The notes under the pieces were generated by a model that saw only the letters and a list, made by a program, of their open reading frames with translations, did no database searches and was not told the DNA's origin. A stretch of DNA of 64,000 nt from Cupriavidus pinatubonensis (lineage in GTDB: Bacteria; Pseudomonadota; Gammaproteobacteria; Burkholderiales; Burkholderiaceae), in contig NZ_CP080769.1 in NCBI RefSeq assembly GCF_019602855.1, forward strand, positions 124,001-188,000, given 5' to 3'. Both the position numbers and the translations under genes were made by a program. This document shows, in pieces, positions 42,833 through 51,661 of this stretch. Position 1 is the first letter of the stretch. Each line of letters starts with the position of its first letter.

Positions 42833-44386
42833 TTACTCCTTGGTCGGGACGTTGGAAGAAGGGCTGGAAAGCGAGGTGTATTCGCCGGCCGACAGTTTGC
42901 GGCGCAGGATCTTGCCGACCGGCGACTTCGGGAGGTCGGCCACGAACACGTAGTCGCGCGGGCGCTTGAAATTGACGAGGTCGGAGCCGCGGCAGAAGGT
43001 GTCGAGCGCCTGGGCGTCGACGCAGCCGCGTGGCTTGACGAATGCCACTACCTTCTGACCCCAGCGGAGATCCGGCAGGCCGGCCACGGCCACCTCATCC
43101 ACGGCCGGATGCAGGGAGAGAACCGACTCGATGTCGGCGGGCGAGATGTTCTCGCCGCCGCTGATGATCATGTCATCCACTCTCCCCGTTACGAAGAGAT
43201 CGCCGTCGGCGTCGAAGTAGCCGATGTCGCCCGTGAAGTACCAACCCTCGTGCAGCGACTTTGCATTGGCGTCGTCGCGGTTCCAGTAGCCTTCGAACGC
43301 TTCATCGCCGCGCAGGTCGGCGATGATCTGACCCTCTTCGCCTGAGGCGGTCACCGCCTCAGGCGAAGTGGCGTCCAGCCGTACCACGCGCAGCCGTGTA
43401 TTGAGGCCGGCGCGACCGGCGCTGCCCGGCTTGCGCCCCGCGCGCTGCTCGATGCTGAATGTGTACACCTCGGATGAACCGTAGTGATTGACGAACAACT
43501 CCGGGCGGAATGCTTGTTCGAGCCGTGACAGCAAACCGTCGCTCATCGCCGCGCCGGCGAAGCCAAGCTTGGTGACCGTGCGGACACCCATGCTGTCGAA
43601 GCCCGGGGCGGCCAGCAGGTCGTGGTACAGCGTAGGTACAAGATAAAGGCAGCTCACGCGATGGTCGGTGATGGCCTGCTGCGCCTGCGATGGGCTCCAG
43701 CGCCGCACGCAGACGAACAGGCCGTCCACCAACGCCATGGCAAGCAGCGAGCGCACGCCCATCGTGTGGTACAGCGGCATCACGCCGAGCGTGCGCTCGC
43801 CGCGCCGATACAGGTTCTGCGCGACGTGAGCCAGGGCGGCGGCGCGCTCCTGCCGGTGGCGGCGCGGCACGCCCTTCGGCCTGCCGGTGGTGCCGGAGGT
43901 GTACAGCATCAGCGAGATGTCGTCGGCTGCGGCTAATGTGCTGTCGGGCCGGGGTGTGACGTCGAGCAGAGTGTCGAATGACAGCGAGCCGCCCGGCGCA
44001 TGGTCCAGTGCGATGCAGGGTATCTCCTGCGCGGCGGGGCTCTCCAGCACGGCGTCGGCGCTGACGGGCTCGAACACCAGCGCCCTGGCGCCGGCATCGC
44101 GCACGCAATAGTCCAGCTCGTCCGGCTTGGCGCGCCAGTTCAGCGGGACGATGACCACGCCGGCGAACTGGCAGGCCCAGTGCAGCGTAGCCGCTTCCCA
44201 GCGGTTCTGCAGGATGGCCAGGAGGCGATCGCCGTGGCGCAGGCCGAGCTCGTGCAGGCCGGCGGCCACGCAGCGGATGCGCGCGAGCCATTGCTCGTAG
44301 GTCAGCAGCAGGTCGCCGTCGACGATGGCGGGGGCGCTGGGGCTGCGCTCCACGCTTTGCAGGAAAGTGCGGCCGAGATCAAGCAT
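42833..44386 (-). CDS. hmfD: 2-furoyl-CoA synthetase (AMP-dependent ligase)
   Basis: The 517-residue ANL-superfamily ligase has LMLYTSGTTGRPKGVPRRH, NHYGSSEVYTF, the TGD motif in GWYFTGDIGYF and the C-terminal LPKSPVGKILRRKL. It resembles benzoate and 4-chlorobenzoate-type CoA ligases. The start at 44386 overlaps the hmfC end by 8 bases. It would convert 2-furoate, ATP and CoA to 2-furoyl-CoA in the cytoplasm, the entry step of the module. Confidence 0.8.
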   Translation of the reverse strand: MLDLGRTFLQSVERSPSAPAIVDGDLLLTYEQWLARIRCVAAGLHELGLRHGDRLLAILQNRWEAATLHWACQFAGVVIVPLNWRAKPDELDYCVRDAGARALVFEPVSADAVLESPAAQEIPCIALDHAPGGSLSFDTLLDVTPRPDSTLAAADDISLMLYTSGTTGRPKGVPRRHRQERAAALAHVAQNLYRRGERTLGVMPLYHTMGVRSLLAMALVDGLFVCVRRWSPSQAQQAITDHRVSCLYLVPTLYHDLLAAPGFDSMGVRTVTKLGFAGAAMSDGLLSRLEQAFRPELFVNHYGSSEVYTFSIEQRAGRKPGSAGRAGLNTRLRVVRLDATSPEAVTASGEEGQIIADLRGDEAFEGYWNRDDANAKSLHEGWYFTGDIGYFDADGDLFVTGRVDDMIISGGENISPADIESVLSLHPAVDEVAVAGLPDLRWGQKVVAFVKPRGCVDAQALDTFCRGSDLVNFKRPRDYVFVADLPKSPVGKILRRKLSAGEYTSLSSPSSNVPTKE

Positions 44387-44951
44387 CGGAGGTCTCCCCG
44401 ACTGTCGTCGCTTCGACGTGGCGTGCCCGCGCCCGGCTGGCCGCGACATCAAGGACGGCGGCGACGATCGGCGTGTAGCCCGTACAGCGGCACAGGTGGC
44501 CGGACAGCATGTCGCGCACCTGCGCCTCAGTCGGCTCGGGCACCCGTTCCAGGTAGTCCGCGCACGACATCAGGATGCCTGCCGTGCAGAAGCCGCACTG
44601 CAGGGCGTGGTGGCGTCGGAAGGCTTCCTGCAGGTCGCCCAGGCCTTCGCGCGGCGCGAGGCCCTCGACGGTGTCGATGGCGCGGCCGTCGGACTGTACG
44701 GCCAGCATCAGGCAGGATCGCGCGGCTACGCCGTCCACGCGCACCGTGCAGGCGCCGCACACGCCGTGTTCGCAGCCGACGTGCGTGCCGGTGGCGCCGA
44801 GTTCATGGCGCAGGAAGTCGGACAGCAGTTCGCGCGGAGCGCACAGGCCGCTGCGCTCGCTGCCGTTCAGGGTCAGGGTGACGCGATGGCGCTCGTCGCG
44901 CCGCATCACTGAGAGCGTGCCGGCTGGCGCGCCACGTAGGGTCTTGCTCAT
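44379..44951 (-). CDS. hmfC: 2-furoyl-CoA dehydrogenase, [2Fe-2S] subunit
   Basis: The 190-residue protein has a plant-ferredoxin-type cluster motif (HVGCEHGVCGACTVRVDG, with a fourth Cys in ARSCLML) and a second cluster motif (QCGFCTAGILMSC and HLCRCTGY), the standard small subunit of molybdenum hydroxylases. ATGA overlap with hmfB. It passes electrons between the molybdenum site and FAD. Confidence 0.88.
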   Translation of the reverse strand: MSKTLRGAPAGTLSVMRRDERHRVTLTLNGSERSGLCAPRELLSDFLRHELGATGTHVGCEHGVCGACTVRVDGVAARSCLMLAVQSDGRAIDTVEGLAPREGLGDLQEAFRRHHALQCGFCTAGILMSCADYLERVPEPTEAQVRDMLSGHLCRCTGYTPIVAAVLDVAASRARARHVEATTVGETSDA

Positions 44952-45763
44952 CTTGCCTCCTCGATTACGCGCATGCCCAATTGCCGCACCAGGTGGCGGC
45001 GGTACTGCGCGCTAACATGGGCGTCGTCCTGCGCGCCCAGCTTCCAACTGAAATCGTTGATGGCCTCGGCCAGCGCCTTGCCTTGCAGCCGTGGCCAACT
45101 CTCCAGTACTGGCCGGTCGGCCACGCCGCCCACGGCCAGTGAGATGGCGTCGTCGGTGACGATCGCAGCGCACGCGACCAGCGCGAAGTCGCCATGCCGG
45201 GCCGAGAACTCCATGAAGCCGTAGCGCGCGCCAGGCCGCCTCAGCGGGAAGCGCACGGCTTCCACCAGTTCGTCTGGCTCGCGCGCGGTCATCAGCATTC
45301 CCTGGAAGAACCCGGCGGCCGGCAGCACGCGGCGGCGGCGCAAGGAGCGCAGCACGACTTGGCCACCGAGCGCCGTGAGCACCAGCGGCAGTTCTGCGCT
45401 GGGGTCGGCGTGCGCGACGGAGCCGCACACCGTGCCCCGGTTGCGGATCTGGAAATGCGAGATGTGCGGGAAGGCGAGCGCGAGTAGCGGTACCTCGTCG
45501 GAGAGCGATGCGCGCCATTCGACGCTGCCCTGCGTCACGGCGGCGCCCACCACGAGATGGCCGTCTTCTACGCGCACGGTATTGAGGTCGGCGGTGCGAG
45601 AGATGTCGACCAGCAGTTGCGGCTGCGCGAGCCGCATGTTGAGGACGGCCATCAGCGACTGGCCGCCGGCCAGAATGCGGGCGTCCTCGCCGGCACGGGC
45701 CAGTGTCTCCAGCGCGTGCTGTGTGGATTCGGCGCGCAGGTAGTCGAACGCGGCGGGTTTCAT
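44948..45763 (-). CDS. hmfB: 2-furoyl-CoA dehydrogenase, FAD subunit
   Basis: The 271-residue protein is a CoxM-type FAD subunit with ARILAGGQSLMAVLNMRL and IRNRGTVCGSVAHADPSAE, the two flavin pyrophosphate motifs. It lacks the [4Fe-4S] insertion found in 4-hydroxybenzoyl-CoA reductase, which argues for a hydroxylating dehydrogenase rather than a reductase. ATGA overlaps on both sides join it to hmfA and hmfC. Confidence 0.86.
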   Translation of the reverse strand: MKPAAFDYLRAESTQHALETLARAGEDARILAGGQSLMAVLNMRLAQPQLLVDISRTADLNTVRVEDGHLVVGAAVTQGSVEWRASLSDEVPLLALAFPHISHFQIRNRGTVCGSVAHADPSAELPLVLTALGGQVVLRSLRRRRVLPAAGFFQGMLMTAREPDELVEAVRFPLRRPGARYGFMEFSARHGDFALVACAAIVTDDAISLAVGGVADRPVLESWPRLQGKALAEAINDFSWKLGAQDDAHVSAQYRRHLVRQLGMRVIEEAR

Positions 45764-48700
45764 CGACGGACTCCCAGGAGCGCCAGCAGGCGAGCAATCC
45801 AGCCGGGACTGCGCACTGGCTTGCCGCCTGCCTGCCGGCCGAGCGATTCGAACAACTGGCGCAGCACCACTTTGGCCGCGCCTTCGAGCATGCGGCCGCC
45901 GACGGCCGCCACCTTGCCGGACACCTCGGCCTCGTAGTCGTACGCGAGACGGGTGCCGTCGCCGTGCGGGGTCAGCTCTACCATTCCGGAGCCGCGTGCG
46001 CTGCCGAGCGAGGACAGGCCGGCGCCTGCCAGCCGCAGCCGGTGCGGCGGCTCCAGGTCGGACAGCGCGATCTCGGCTTCGTAGCGCGCCTTGATCATGC
46101 CCACGCCCACGGTTACGTCCGCGCGGTAACGGTTCTCGCCGATGCGTTCGAGCGCGTGGCAGCCGGGCACGACCTGGGCCAGCGCCTTCGGGTCGAGCAG
46201 GACGGCGAAGACGGCTTCCGGTGTGGCGTCGAGATCGACCGTCCCGCGTGCGCTCAGGGCCTTCGCGGCCTTGCCGCCTTTGCCGTTTGCAGGTGCTGCC
46301 TCTTTCGCCGCTTCGGCCAGTTCGGGGCGCGACGGCGGCGGATCGTCAAAGCCGATCATCGCCATCACCCTGGCGGGCGTAAGTGGCAGGCGGATGTCGC
46401 GCACGCCGAGTGCGTCCGCCACGGCGTTTGCGACGCACGGCGGTGTGCTCATGCTGTTGCCCTCGCCGAGCCCCTTGGCCCCGAGCGGCGTGAACGGGCT
46501 CGGCGTTTCCAGATGGACGATGACCGGGTCGGGCACTTCGCACGTGGTGGGCAGCAGGTAGTCGGCCAGCGTGCCGGACTGGAAGCTGCCATCGGGGCCA
46601 TAGCGGAACTCCTCCATCAGCGCCGCGCCGAGTCCCTGCGCGAAGGCGCCGCGGATCTGGCCGTCGGCCAGTGCCGGATTGAGCAGCTTGCCGGCATCGT
46701 GCGCGGTGATGTAGCGGTCGATGCGCACGCGGCCGGTGGCACGGTCGATCTCCACGCCGCACAGGTCAAAGGCGAAGCCGTAACAGGCGGACGTGTTGAC
46801 GCGATCCTGTTCGTCCGGCGCGTCGAGGTTGGGCGGTGACCAGAACACGGTCTCACGCAGGCCGGGTTCCTCACCGGCTGGCAGGAGTTGCGGCGACCAG
46901 TGCGGCGCGTTGCTGGCGGCGCGGGCGAAGGGTAGTGCGGTGTCTGGCGAAGCGCTCTTGCGGGCAATGCGGCCGTTGGTGAAGACCAGTTCGGCCGGGT
47001 CGCAACGGAGGTGGGAAGCCACGATGCGCGCCAGCTTGTCGCGCACACGCGTAGCGGCCAGGTGCACGGTTCCGGCCACGGCGCCGGCAAACCGACTGGA
47101 GTAATTGCCCGCAGCGACGGACCACGCGTCCTTGTGGGTATCAAATTCGACGTTGACTGCCACGTCCGCGGGGTCGATGCCGAGTACATCGGCCACGACC
47201 TGTGCACATACGGTCATGTGGCCCTGTCCTGCTGGCGTGGAGGCGACGGTCACTACCACGCCGCCGAGCAGGTCGACGCTGACTGTAGCGCTGGCGATAG
47301 CGCCGTTCTTTGGCCCAGCCTTGCGGCGTTCCTCGGCCGGTGTGGCGGTGGTGATGTAGCCCATGTTCGACACCGACGGCTCGACGATGGCAGCAAAGCC
47401 AATGCCGTACAGCCGGCCCTCGGCGCGCGCGGCATCGCGACGGCGCTTCAGTTCATCGTAAGCCCCCGCTTCCAGGGCGCGAGACATCGCCAATTGGTAG
47501 TTGCCGGAATCGAGCAACGCGCCGGCCGCCGCGCGATACGGAAAGGCGTCGGCGGGCACGAAGTTACGGCGGTAGACGTCGAGCGGATCGAGGCCGAGTT
47601 CCACAGAGATTCGCTGTACCAGCCGCTCCAGCGCGAAGTACACTTGCGGCCCGCCGAAGCCGCGCACAAGGCCAGTCGGTGTCTTGTTGGTCAACACCAC
47701 GCGGTTGCGCACCAGCAGGTTGGGGATCGCGTAGGCGCCGGTCAACAGGCCATGCATGCGGTAGAAGGTAGCGGGCTCCGGCGCGCGCAGGTAGCCGCCG
47801 CAGTCCTCGAGCTGATCGTACGATAGGGCAACGATGCGGCCATCGGCCTCGACGGCAGCTTCCAGGGTGGAGAGCCGCGCGGTGGCCGAGGTGGCGGCGC
47901 TCAGATGCTCGAGCCGGTCCTCCACCCACTTCACCGGCGCGCCGGCCTTGCGCGAAGCGAGGCACATCAGCACCACGTAGGGAAACACCGCCTGCTTGAC
48001 GCCGAAGCTGCCGCCCGAGTCGCGCGGAGCGACGTGGCGCAGGCGGTTGGCGGGCACCTGCAGGGCCATCGCCATGACTGCGTGCAGCGAGAACGGCCCC
48101 ATGAAGTTGGAGGTGACCTGGTAGCCCTCGTCGCCCGGCAAGTGTTCGGCAATTACCACCCCACACTCGATAGGCGTGCACGTGTTGCGCGGGTAGTGGG
48201 CGGTCAGCGTCACGCGGTGCGGCGCGGCGGCGAACGCGCCCTCGGGGTCGCCGTAGCAGAAATGGCGGTCGCTGGCGACGTTGCTGCCGAGGCCGGAGTG
48301 CAGCACGGGGGCGTCGCCTGCCACGGCAGCCTCGATCGACACCACCGGTGGCAGCGCGCGGTAATCCACGCGCACGAGGTCGAGCGCATCCTCGGCCAGC
48401 GCGCGGCTTTCCGCCACGACTACGGCCACCGGTTCGCCTACGTAGCGCACGCGATCCTTCGCCAGCGCCCACTGCTCCATCGGCGCCTTCACGCCGACCA
48501 CGAAGGGCCGGGACCAGGCGGGCAGGTCAGCGGCCGTCAGCACCGCGCGCACGCCCGGTACCTTCAGTGCCGTCGCGAAGTCGATGGCGCCGAGCTCGGC
48601 GTGCGCGTGCGGCGAGCGGAGGATGGCGGCGTGCAGGGTACCGGGCCTGACGCCGAGGTCGTCGGCATAGCGGCCGCGGCCGGTCAGGATGGCGGCGTCC

Positions 48701-48798
48701 TCGACGCGCGCCATTGGGCGACCGACGTGGGGTGCCTGCCGGCTCTCCTGTGTCTCCTGTACCGTGCCGGTCGTTTCGCCGGCATCGAATCTTTTCAT
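45760..48798 (-). CDS. hmfA: 2-furoyl-CoA dehydrogenase, molybdenum subunit with fused CoxG-like domain
   Basis: The 1012-residue protein has a xanthine-oxidase-type molybdopterin subunit at about residues 25-815 (VGRPMARVEDAAILTGRGRY, GLVRGFGGPQ, and the catalytic Glu in KGLGEGN near 780). A linker rich in Ala and Lys leads to a SRPBCC/CoxG-like domain at about 850-1012 (DLDATPEAVFAVLLDP, VGMIKARYEAEI). The CoxL-specific CSFR motif is absent, so it is not CO dehydrogenase. It hydroxylates 2-furoyl-CoA at C5. The start at 48798 was preferred to one 21 codons earlier. Confidence 0.85.
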   Translation of the reverse strand: MKRFDAGETTGTVQETQESRQAPHVGRPMARVEDAAILTGRGRYADDLGVRPGTLHAAILRSPHAHAELGAIDFATALKVPGVRAVLTAADLPAWSRPFVVGVKAPMEQWALAKDRVRYVGEPVAVVVAESRALAEDALDLVRVDYRALPPVVSIEAAVAGDAPVLHSGLGSNVASDRHFCYGDPEGAFAAAPHRVTLTAHYPRNTCTPIECGVVIAEHLPGDEGYQVTSNFMGPFSLHAVMAMALQVPANRLRHVAPRDSGGSFGVKQAVFPYVVLMCLASRKAGAPVKWVEDRLEHLSAATSATARLSTLEAAVEADGRIVALSYDQLEDCGGYLRAPEPATFYRMHGLLTGAYAIPNLLVRNRVVLTNKTPTGLVRGFGGPQVYFALERLVQRISVELGLDPLDVYRRNFVPADAFPYRAAAGALLDSGNYQLAMSRALEAGAYDELKRRRDAARAEGRLYGIGFAAIVEPSVSNMGYITTATPAEERRKAGPKNGAIASATVSVDLLGGVVVTVASTPAGQGHMTVCAQVVADVLGIDPADVAVNVEFDTHKDAWSVAAGNYSSRFAGAVAGTVHLAATRVRDKLARIVASHLRCDPAELVFTNGRIARKSASPDTALPFARAASNAPHWSPQLLPAGEEPGLRETVFWSPPNLDAPDEQDRVNTSACYGFAFDLCGVEIDRATGRVRIDRYITAHDAGKLLNPALADGQIRGAFAQGLGAALMEEFRYGPDGSFQSGTLADYLLPTTCEVPDPVIVHLETPSPFTPLGAKGLGEGNSMSTPPCVANAVADALGVRDIRLPLTPARVMAMIGFDDPPPSRPELAEAAKEAAPANGKGGKAAKALSARGTVDLDATPEAVFAVLLDPKALAQVVPGCHALERIGENRYRADVTVGVGMIKARYEAEIALSDLEPPHRLRLAGAGLSSLGSARGSGMVELTPHGDGTRLAYDYEAEVSGKVAAVGGRMLEGAAKVVLRQLFESLGRQAGGKPVRSPGWIARLLALLGVRR

Positions 48799-48940
48799 TT
48801 GCGACTCCGTTTCACGCGACGGAACCGGGCCGGAAAGCGGGCAGGGACCGTGCAACGTCAAACAGAGATTAGTGAGATTCAGATATAAGTTCTAATATTG
48901 TTTTTTGATGAACTGAATCATTATTTATGATCTCATAGGT

Positions 48941-48951
48941 GATTAATAATC
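48941..48951. promoter_or_regulatory. AT-rich dyad in the hmfA/LysR divergent region
   Basis: GATTA-A-TAATC is a perfect short dyad within the AT-rich 246-base region between hmfA and the LysR gene, which must hold both promoters. It is the clearest symmetric site there, but too short to assign firmly. Confidence 0.3.
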
Positions 48952-49044
48952 CACATTTTATGCGATTCTTCGGCACCCACCCCAGGATGACATGCATCAC
49001 AGTAACTGATGACGTGACGCATATTTATTGATATCTATCCGAAA

Positions 49045-49953
49045 ATGGACCTTAGACAAATTCAATACTTCATTGCGTTGTTCGAGGACGGTTCCGTCAC
49101 ACGGGCGGCGAAGCGGCTCAACATCGTGCAGCCGGCGCTCAGCATGCAGATCGCCCGGCTGGAAGAGGAATTTGGGCAGAAGTTATTCGAGCGTATCCCA
49201 CATGGGATGGCGCCTACGGCTGCTGGCCGGATGATGTACCGCCTGTTCCTGCCCATCGTGCGCGACCTCGCGAGCGCGCGGCAGCAGATGATGCAGCGCG
49301 AGGAGCAGATGGCCGGCCGCATCGCGCTGGGTATGGTCGCCTCTGAGACAGAGAGTGTGCTGGTGGGGTCGCTAGCGCGCTTCAACGCGCGCTACCCGAA
49401 TGTGGAGGTATCCGTGGCGGACGGTTTCAGCGCCGCGCTGATCGATCTTGTGTCCGCCGGCCAGCTCGACGCCGCGGTGGTCCACCGGCAGCGCGGTCGG
49501 CTAGCGCTACAGGTGCAGCCGCTGCATGACGAGGAGATGGTGTTGGTGACCGGCGCCGCGCATGGTCCAGAACTACCGGAATCGGTAGAGATGGCGAAGC
49601 TGCCGGGGTTGGAGTTGGTGCTACCGACCAAGCGCCATGGTCTGCGCGTGGTGCTGGATACGGCCACGCAGGCGCACGATGTCATGCTTGCGCCGAAGTT
49701 CGAGATCGACATCCTCGGCACCATCGTGCAATTCGTGCAAGCCACGCGCTTTGCTACCGTGCTGCCGCGCATCGTGGTGCAGCGGGCCGTGGAAGACGGC
49801 CGGCTACGCATGCATGCCATTGTTGCTCCGCGCATCGTGCGACACCTGGTCTGCGTCAGCCATCCGCAGCGGCCGCTGAGTACGGCCACGGAAGCGTTGA
49901 TCACCATCGTGGCCGAGGAAATCCGGCGAGTTTCCGGGGGCGGCACCCCGTGA
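49045..49953 (+). CDS. LysR-family regulator of the furoate operon
   Basis: The 302-residue protein starts with a LysR helix-turn-helix (MDLRQIQYFIALFEDGSVTRAAKRLNIVQPALSMQIARLE) followed by a co-inducer domain (VSVADGFSAALIDLVSAGQL). It is divergent from hmfA, the usual place for a pathway activator; Cupriavidus furoate clusters carry a LysR gene (hmfR). The inducer is likely furoate or furoyl-CoA. Confidence 0.9.
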   Translation: MDLRQIQYFIALFEDGSVTRAAKRLNIVQPALSMQIARLEEEFGQKLFERIPHGMAPTAAGRMMYRLFLPIVRDLASARQQMMQREEQMAGRIALGMVASETESVLVGSLARFNARYPNVEVSVADGFSAALIDLVSAGQLDAAVVHRQRGRLALQVQPLHDEEMVLVTGAAHGPELPESVEMAKLPGLELVLPTKRHGLRVVLDTATQAHDVMLAPKFEIDILGTIVQFVQATRFATVLPRIVVQRAVEDGRLRMHAIVAPRIVRHLVCVSHPQRPLSTATEALITIVAEEIRRVSGGGTP

Positions 49954-50563
49954 GACTAACGTCGCATGGCGCCATTCAATCGCTGGAACTCGGGATCCAA
50001 TCAAGACCCCGTCCCTTCTTTCCGGAGCGGGAGCGGCAAGTGGCATCGCGCTCATGAACGCGATTAGCGGATTTGCTGGATTCTTCGCCCGTGGCTCGTG
50101 GGCGTTGCGCGCAGCCAGTCGAGCGATTTCAACCTGGCGATTTACTGCCTTGCGGCAAGTGCGGCGATGGCTGCAATCCTGGCGGCATTATTGCCGTACG
50201 GTCGAAAGTGAATGGCACCTCTCAAGGTGGCATGAGTATCGAGCCTGCGTGTCCGGAGTAGAGAGGTCAGCCGACGTTCGAATGACTTGGCAAGGCTGGG
50301 GGCCGAGGGGCGATATTGGCCGGTCTCTGCCCTCCATCCTTCCGGCGTCGGCGCAGATTCTCGGTCAGATCTCGCCCGCCTTACAAGCGCCCTTTCTTGT
50401 CTTTCGATTTCGCCCTGCGTGTCTATCGATTCGCTGGAAAAAGCGTGTTATTTCCAACTCCGCCACGCTGATGCCGTTAGCGCGTGAGAGTGCTTGTGCT
50501 GCCACGCTCGCTTTCGTGGGTGGGACGCGCCGTGTCGAACCAGCGCGACGTCATCTCTCCAAA
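49954..50563. other. Intergenic stretch without a recognised gene
   Basis: These 610 bases lie between the LysR gene and the end of the convergent LinD-like gene. A frame on the plus strand from 50054 extends into the LinD-like gene but has no family resemblance and biased, arginine-rich content. No clear terminator or repeat was found. Confidence 0.5.
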
Positions 50564-51607
50564 CTACATCGATGCGACCTCAGCCGTGCCGGAGACTACA
50601 TCGAAATAGCGCGAAGGCGGCATCGAATCCATCGTCGCCCGAACCGATTCCTTGCGCAGGGACGGACGCGTGAGGAGCGCATTGACATATCGGATGACAT
50701 TGGGCCGGTCTTTCCACATTGAGGCGAGGCCGAGGTACGCCAGTCGTGTCAGGTTGACGCCCCACAGCACATCTCCCAGTGAGAAGTGTGGCCCCAGGAG
50801 ATACGGCGACGAGGTTCCTAGCAGGCGATCGAGGTCAGCCAGCAGGACCGCGACGTGGTCACGCGCTGCGCGCTGCAACGCGGCATCGTGTCGGACCGAC
50901 TTGCCGCCCTGTTCCTTAGCGATTTTGGCGCGATAGGCGGAAACGAGCTCCGCATCATCGGCGTTGGCGTCGATCATTGCTTTCAGCGCCGCGACCTTGT
51001 AGTCGTAGACCGATTCCATGACCGTCCTGAGCGCCTCCGGCCGCAGGTCCGCATCAGGGTGGAAGCCATAGAGCAGCGTACCGTTCGGAATCCGGTCGAC
51101 AATATCCACCTGCTGCATCACAAGGGCGCGCGCATCGGCGTCCTCCGGTACGAGCTGGACCGGATTGCGCGACACCGCGTCGAGATAGCAGCAGATGCGC
51201 CGCGAGTCCGCGATGACCCGGCTGGCCTCGTAATCCACGAGCAACGGAACCACGCACGGGTCGAAGCCTTCAGTCTGCACCGAAGTGCGCCCGCTATAGC
51301 CGCTGACGAATTCCCGCCCGATTTCCTCGCCTGCAATCAGCCGCAGCCCGACATAGGGCGCATGGTAGTGCTCGGCCGGAACGATGCCGTCCGGACCCAT
51401 CGAACTCAGGATCTTCATGTCGTTCGAGCGGTACGGCAACTGCTTCTCGAACAGTACCGTGCGCACCTTCTGCGAGCAAAGCGAACTGGCTGCGTGGAAA
51501 AGTTCGAAACGCGGGTTGGCGTCACTCCCCACGAAGGTCGTTCGCGCGGGATCCGCGATCGCGGCACGCGCGCTGGCCGCCAGGCTCTTCAATGGATGTT
51601 TGGTCAT
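50564..51607 (-). CDS. Glutathione transferase-like protein of the LinD/PcpC type
   Basis: The 347-residue protein has an N-terminal thioredoxin-like domain (FELFHAASSLCSQKVRT, with Cys44 in SLCSQKVR) and a helical C-terminal GST domain (DLDRLLGTSSPYLLGPHFSLGDVLWGV). Length and pattern match LinD, the 2,5-dichlorohydroquinone reductive dehalogenase, rather than shorter ordinary GSTs. LinD uses glutathione to remove chloride from hydroquinones in the cytoplasm. GGAGGAAAG precedes the ATG at 51607. A hydroquinone-type dioxygenase and a maleylacetate-reductase-like gene lie nearby. A non-dehalogenating glutathione conjugation or isomerisation is possible. Confidence 0.75.
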   Translation of the reverse strand: MTKHPLKSLAASARAAIADPARTTFVGSDANPRFELFHAASSLCSQKVRTVLFEKQLPYRSNDMKILSSMGPDGIVPAEHYHAPYVGLRLIAGEEIGREFVSGYSGRTSVQTEGFDPCVVPLLVDYEASRVIADSRRICCYLDAVSRNPVQLVPEDADARALVMQQVDIVDRIPNGTLLYGFHPDADLRPEALRTVMESVYDYKVAALKAMIDANADDAELVSAYRAKIAKEQGGKSVRHDAALQRAARDHVAVLLADLDRLLGTSSPYLLGPHFSLGDVLWGVNLTRLAYLGLASMWKDRPNVIRYVNALLTRPSLRKESVRATMDSMPPSRYFDVVSGTAEVASM

Positions 51608-51661
51608 GGTTCTTTCCTCCGGATTGTTGGTGCTGTCCGTCTTTGCCAACAGGGCATTCCA

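Noticed and set aside
45760..48798. Carbon monoxide dehydrogenase (coxL)
   Set aside because: The CSFR active-site motif of form I CoxL is not seen, and the CoA ligase and crotonase neighbours fit furoyl-CoA dehydrogenase.
44379..48798. 4-hydroxybenzoyl-CoA reductase
   Set aside because: The FAD subunit is only 271 residues and lacks the extra [4Fe-4S] insertion required for that reductase.
50054..50722. 222-codon plus-strand frame between the LysR gene and the LinD-like gene
   Set aside because: Arginine- and tryptophan-rich random-looking translation, overlaps the end of the LinD-like gene, no family resemblance.
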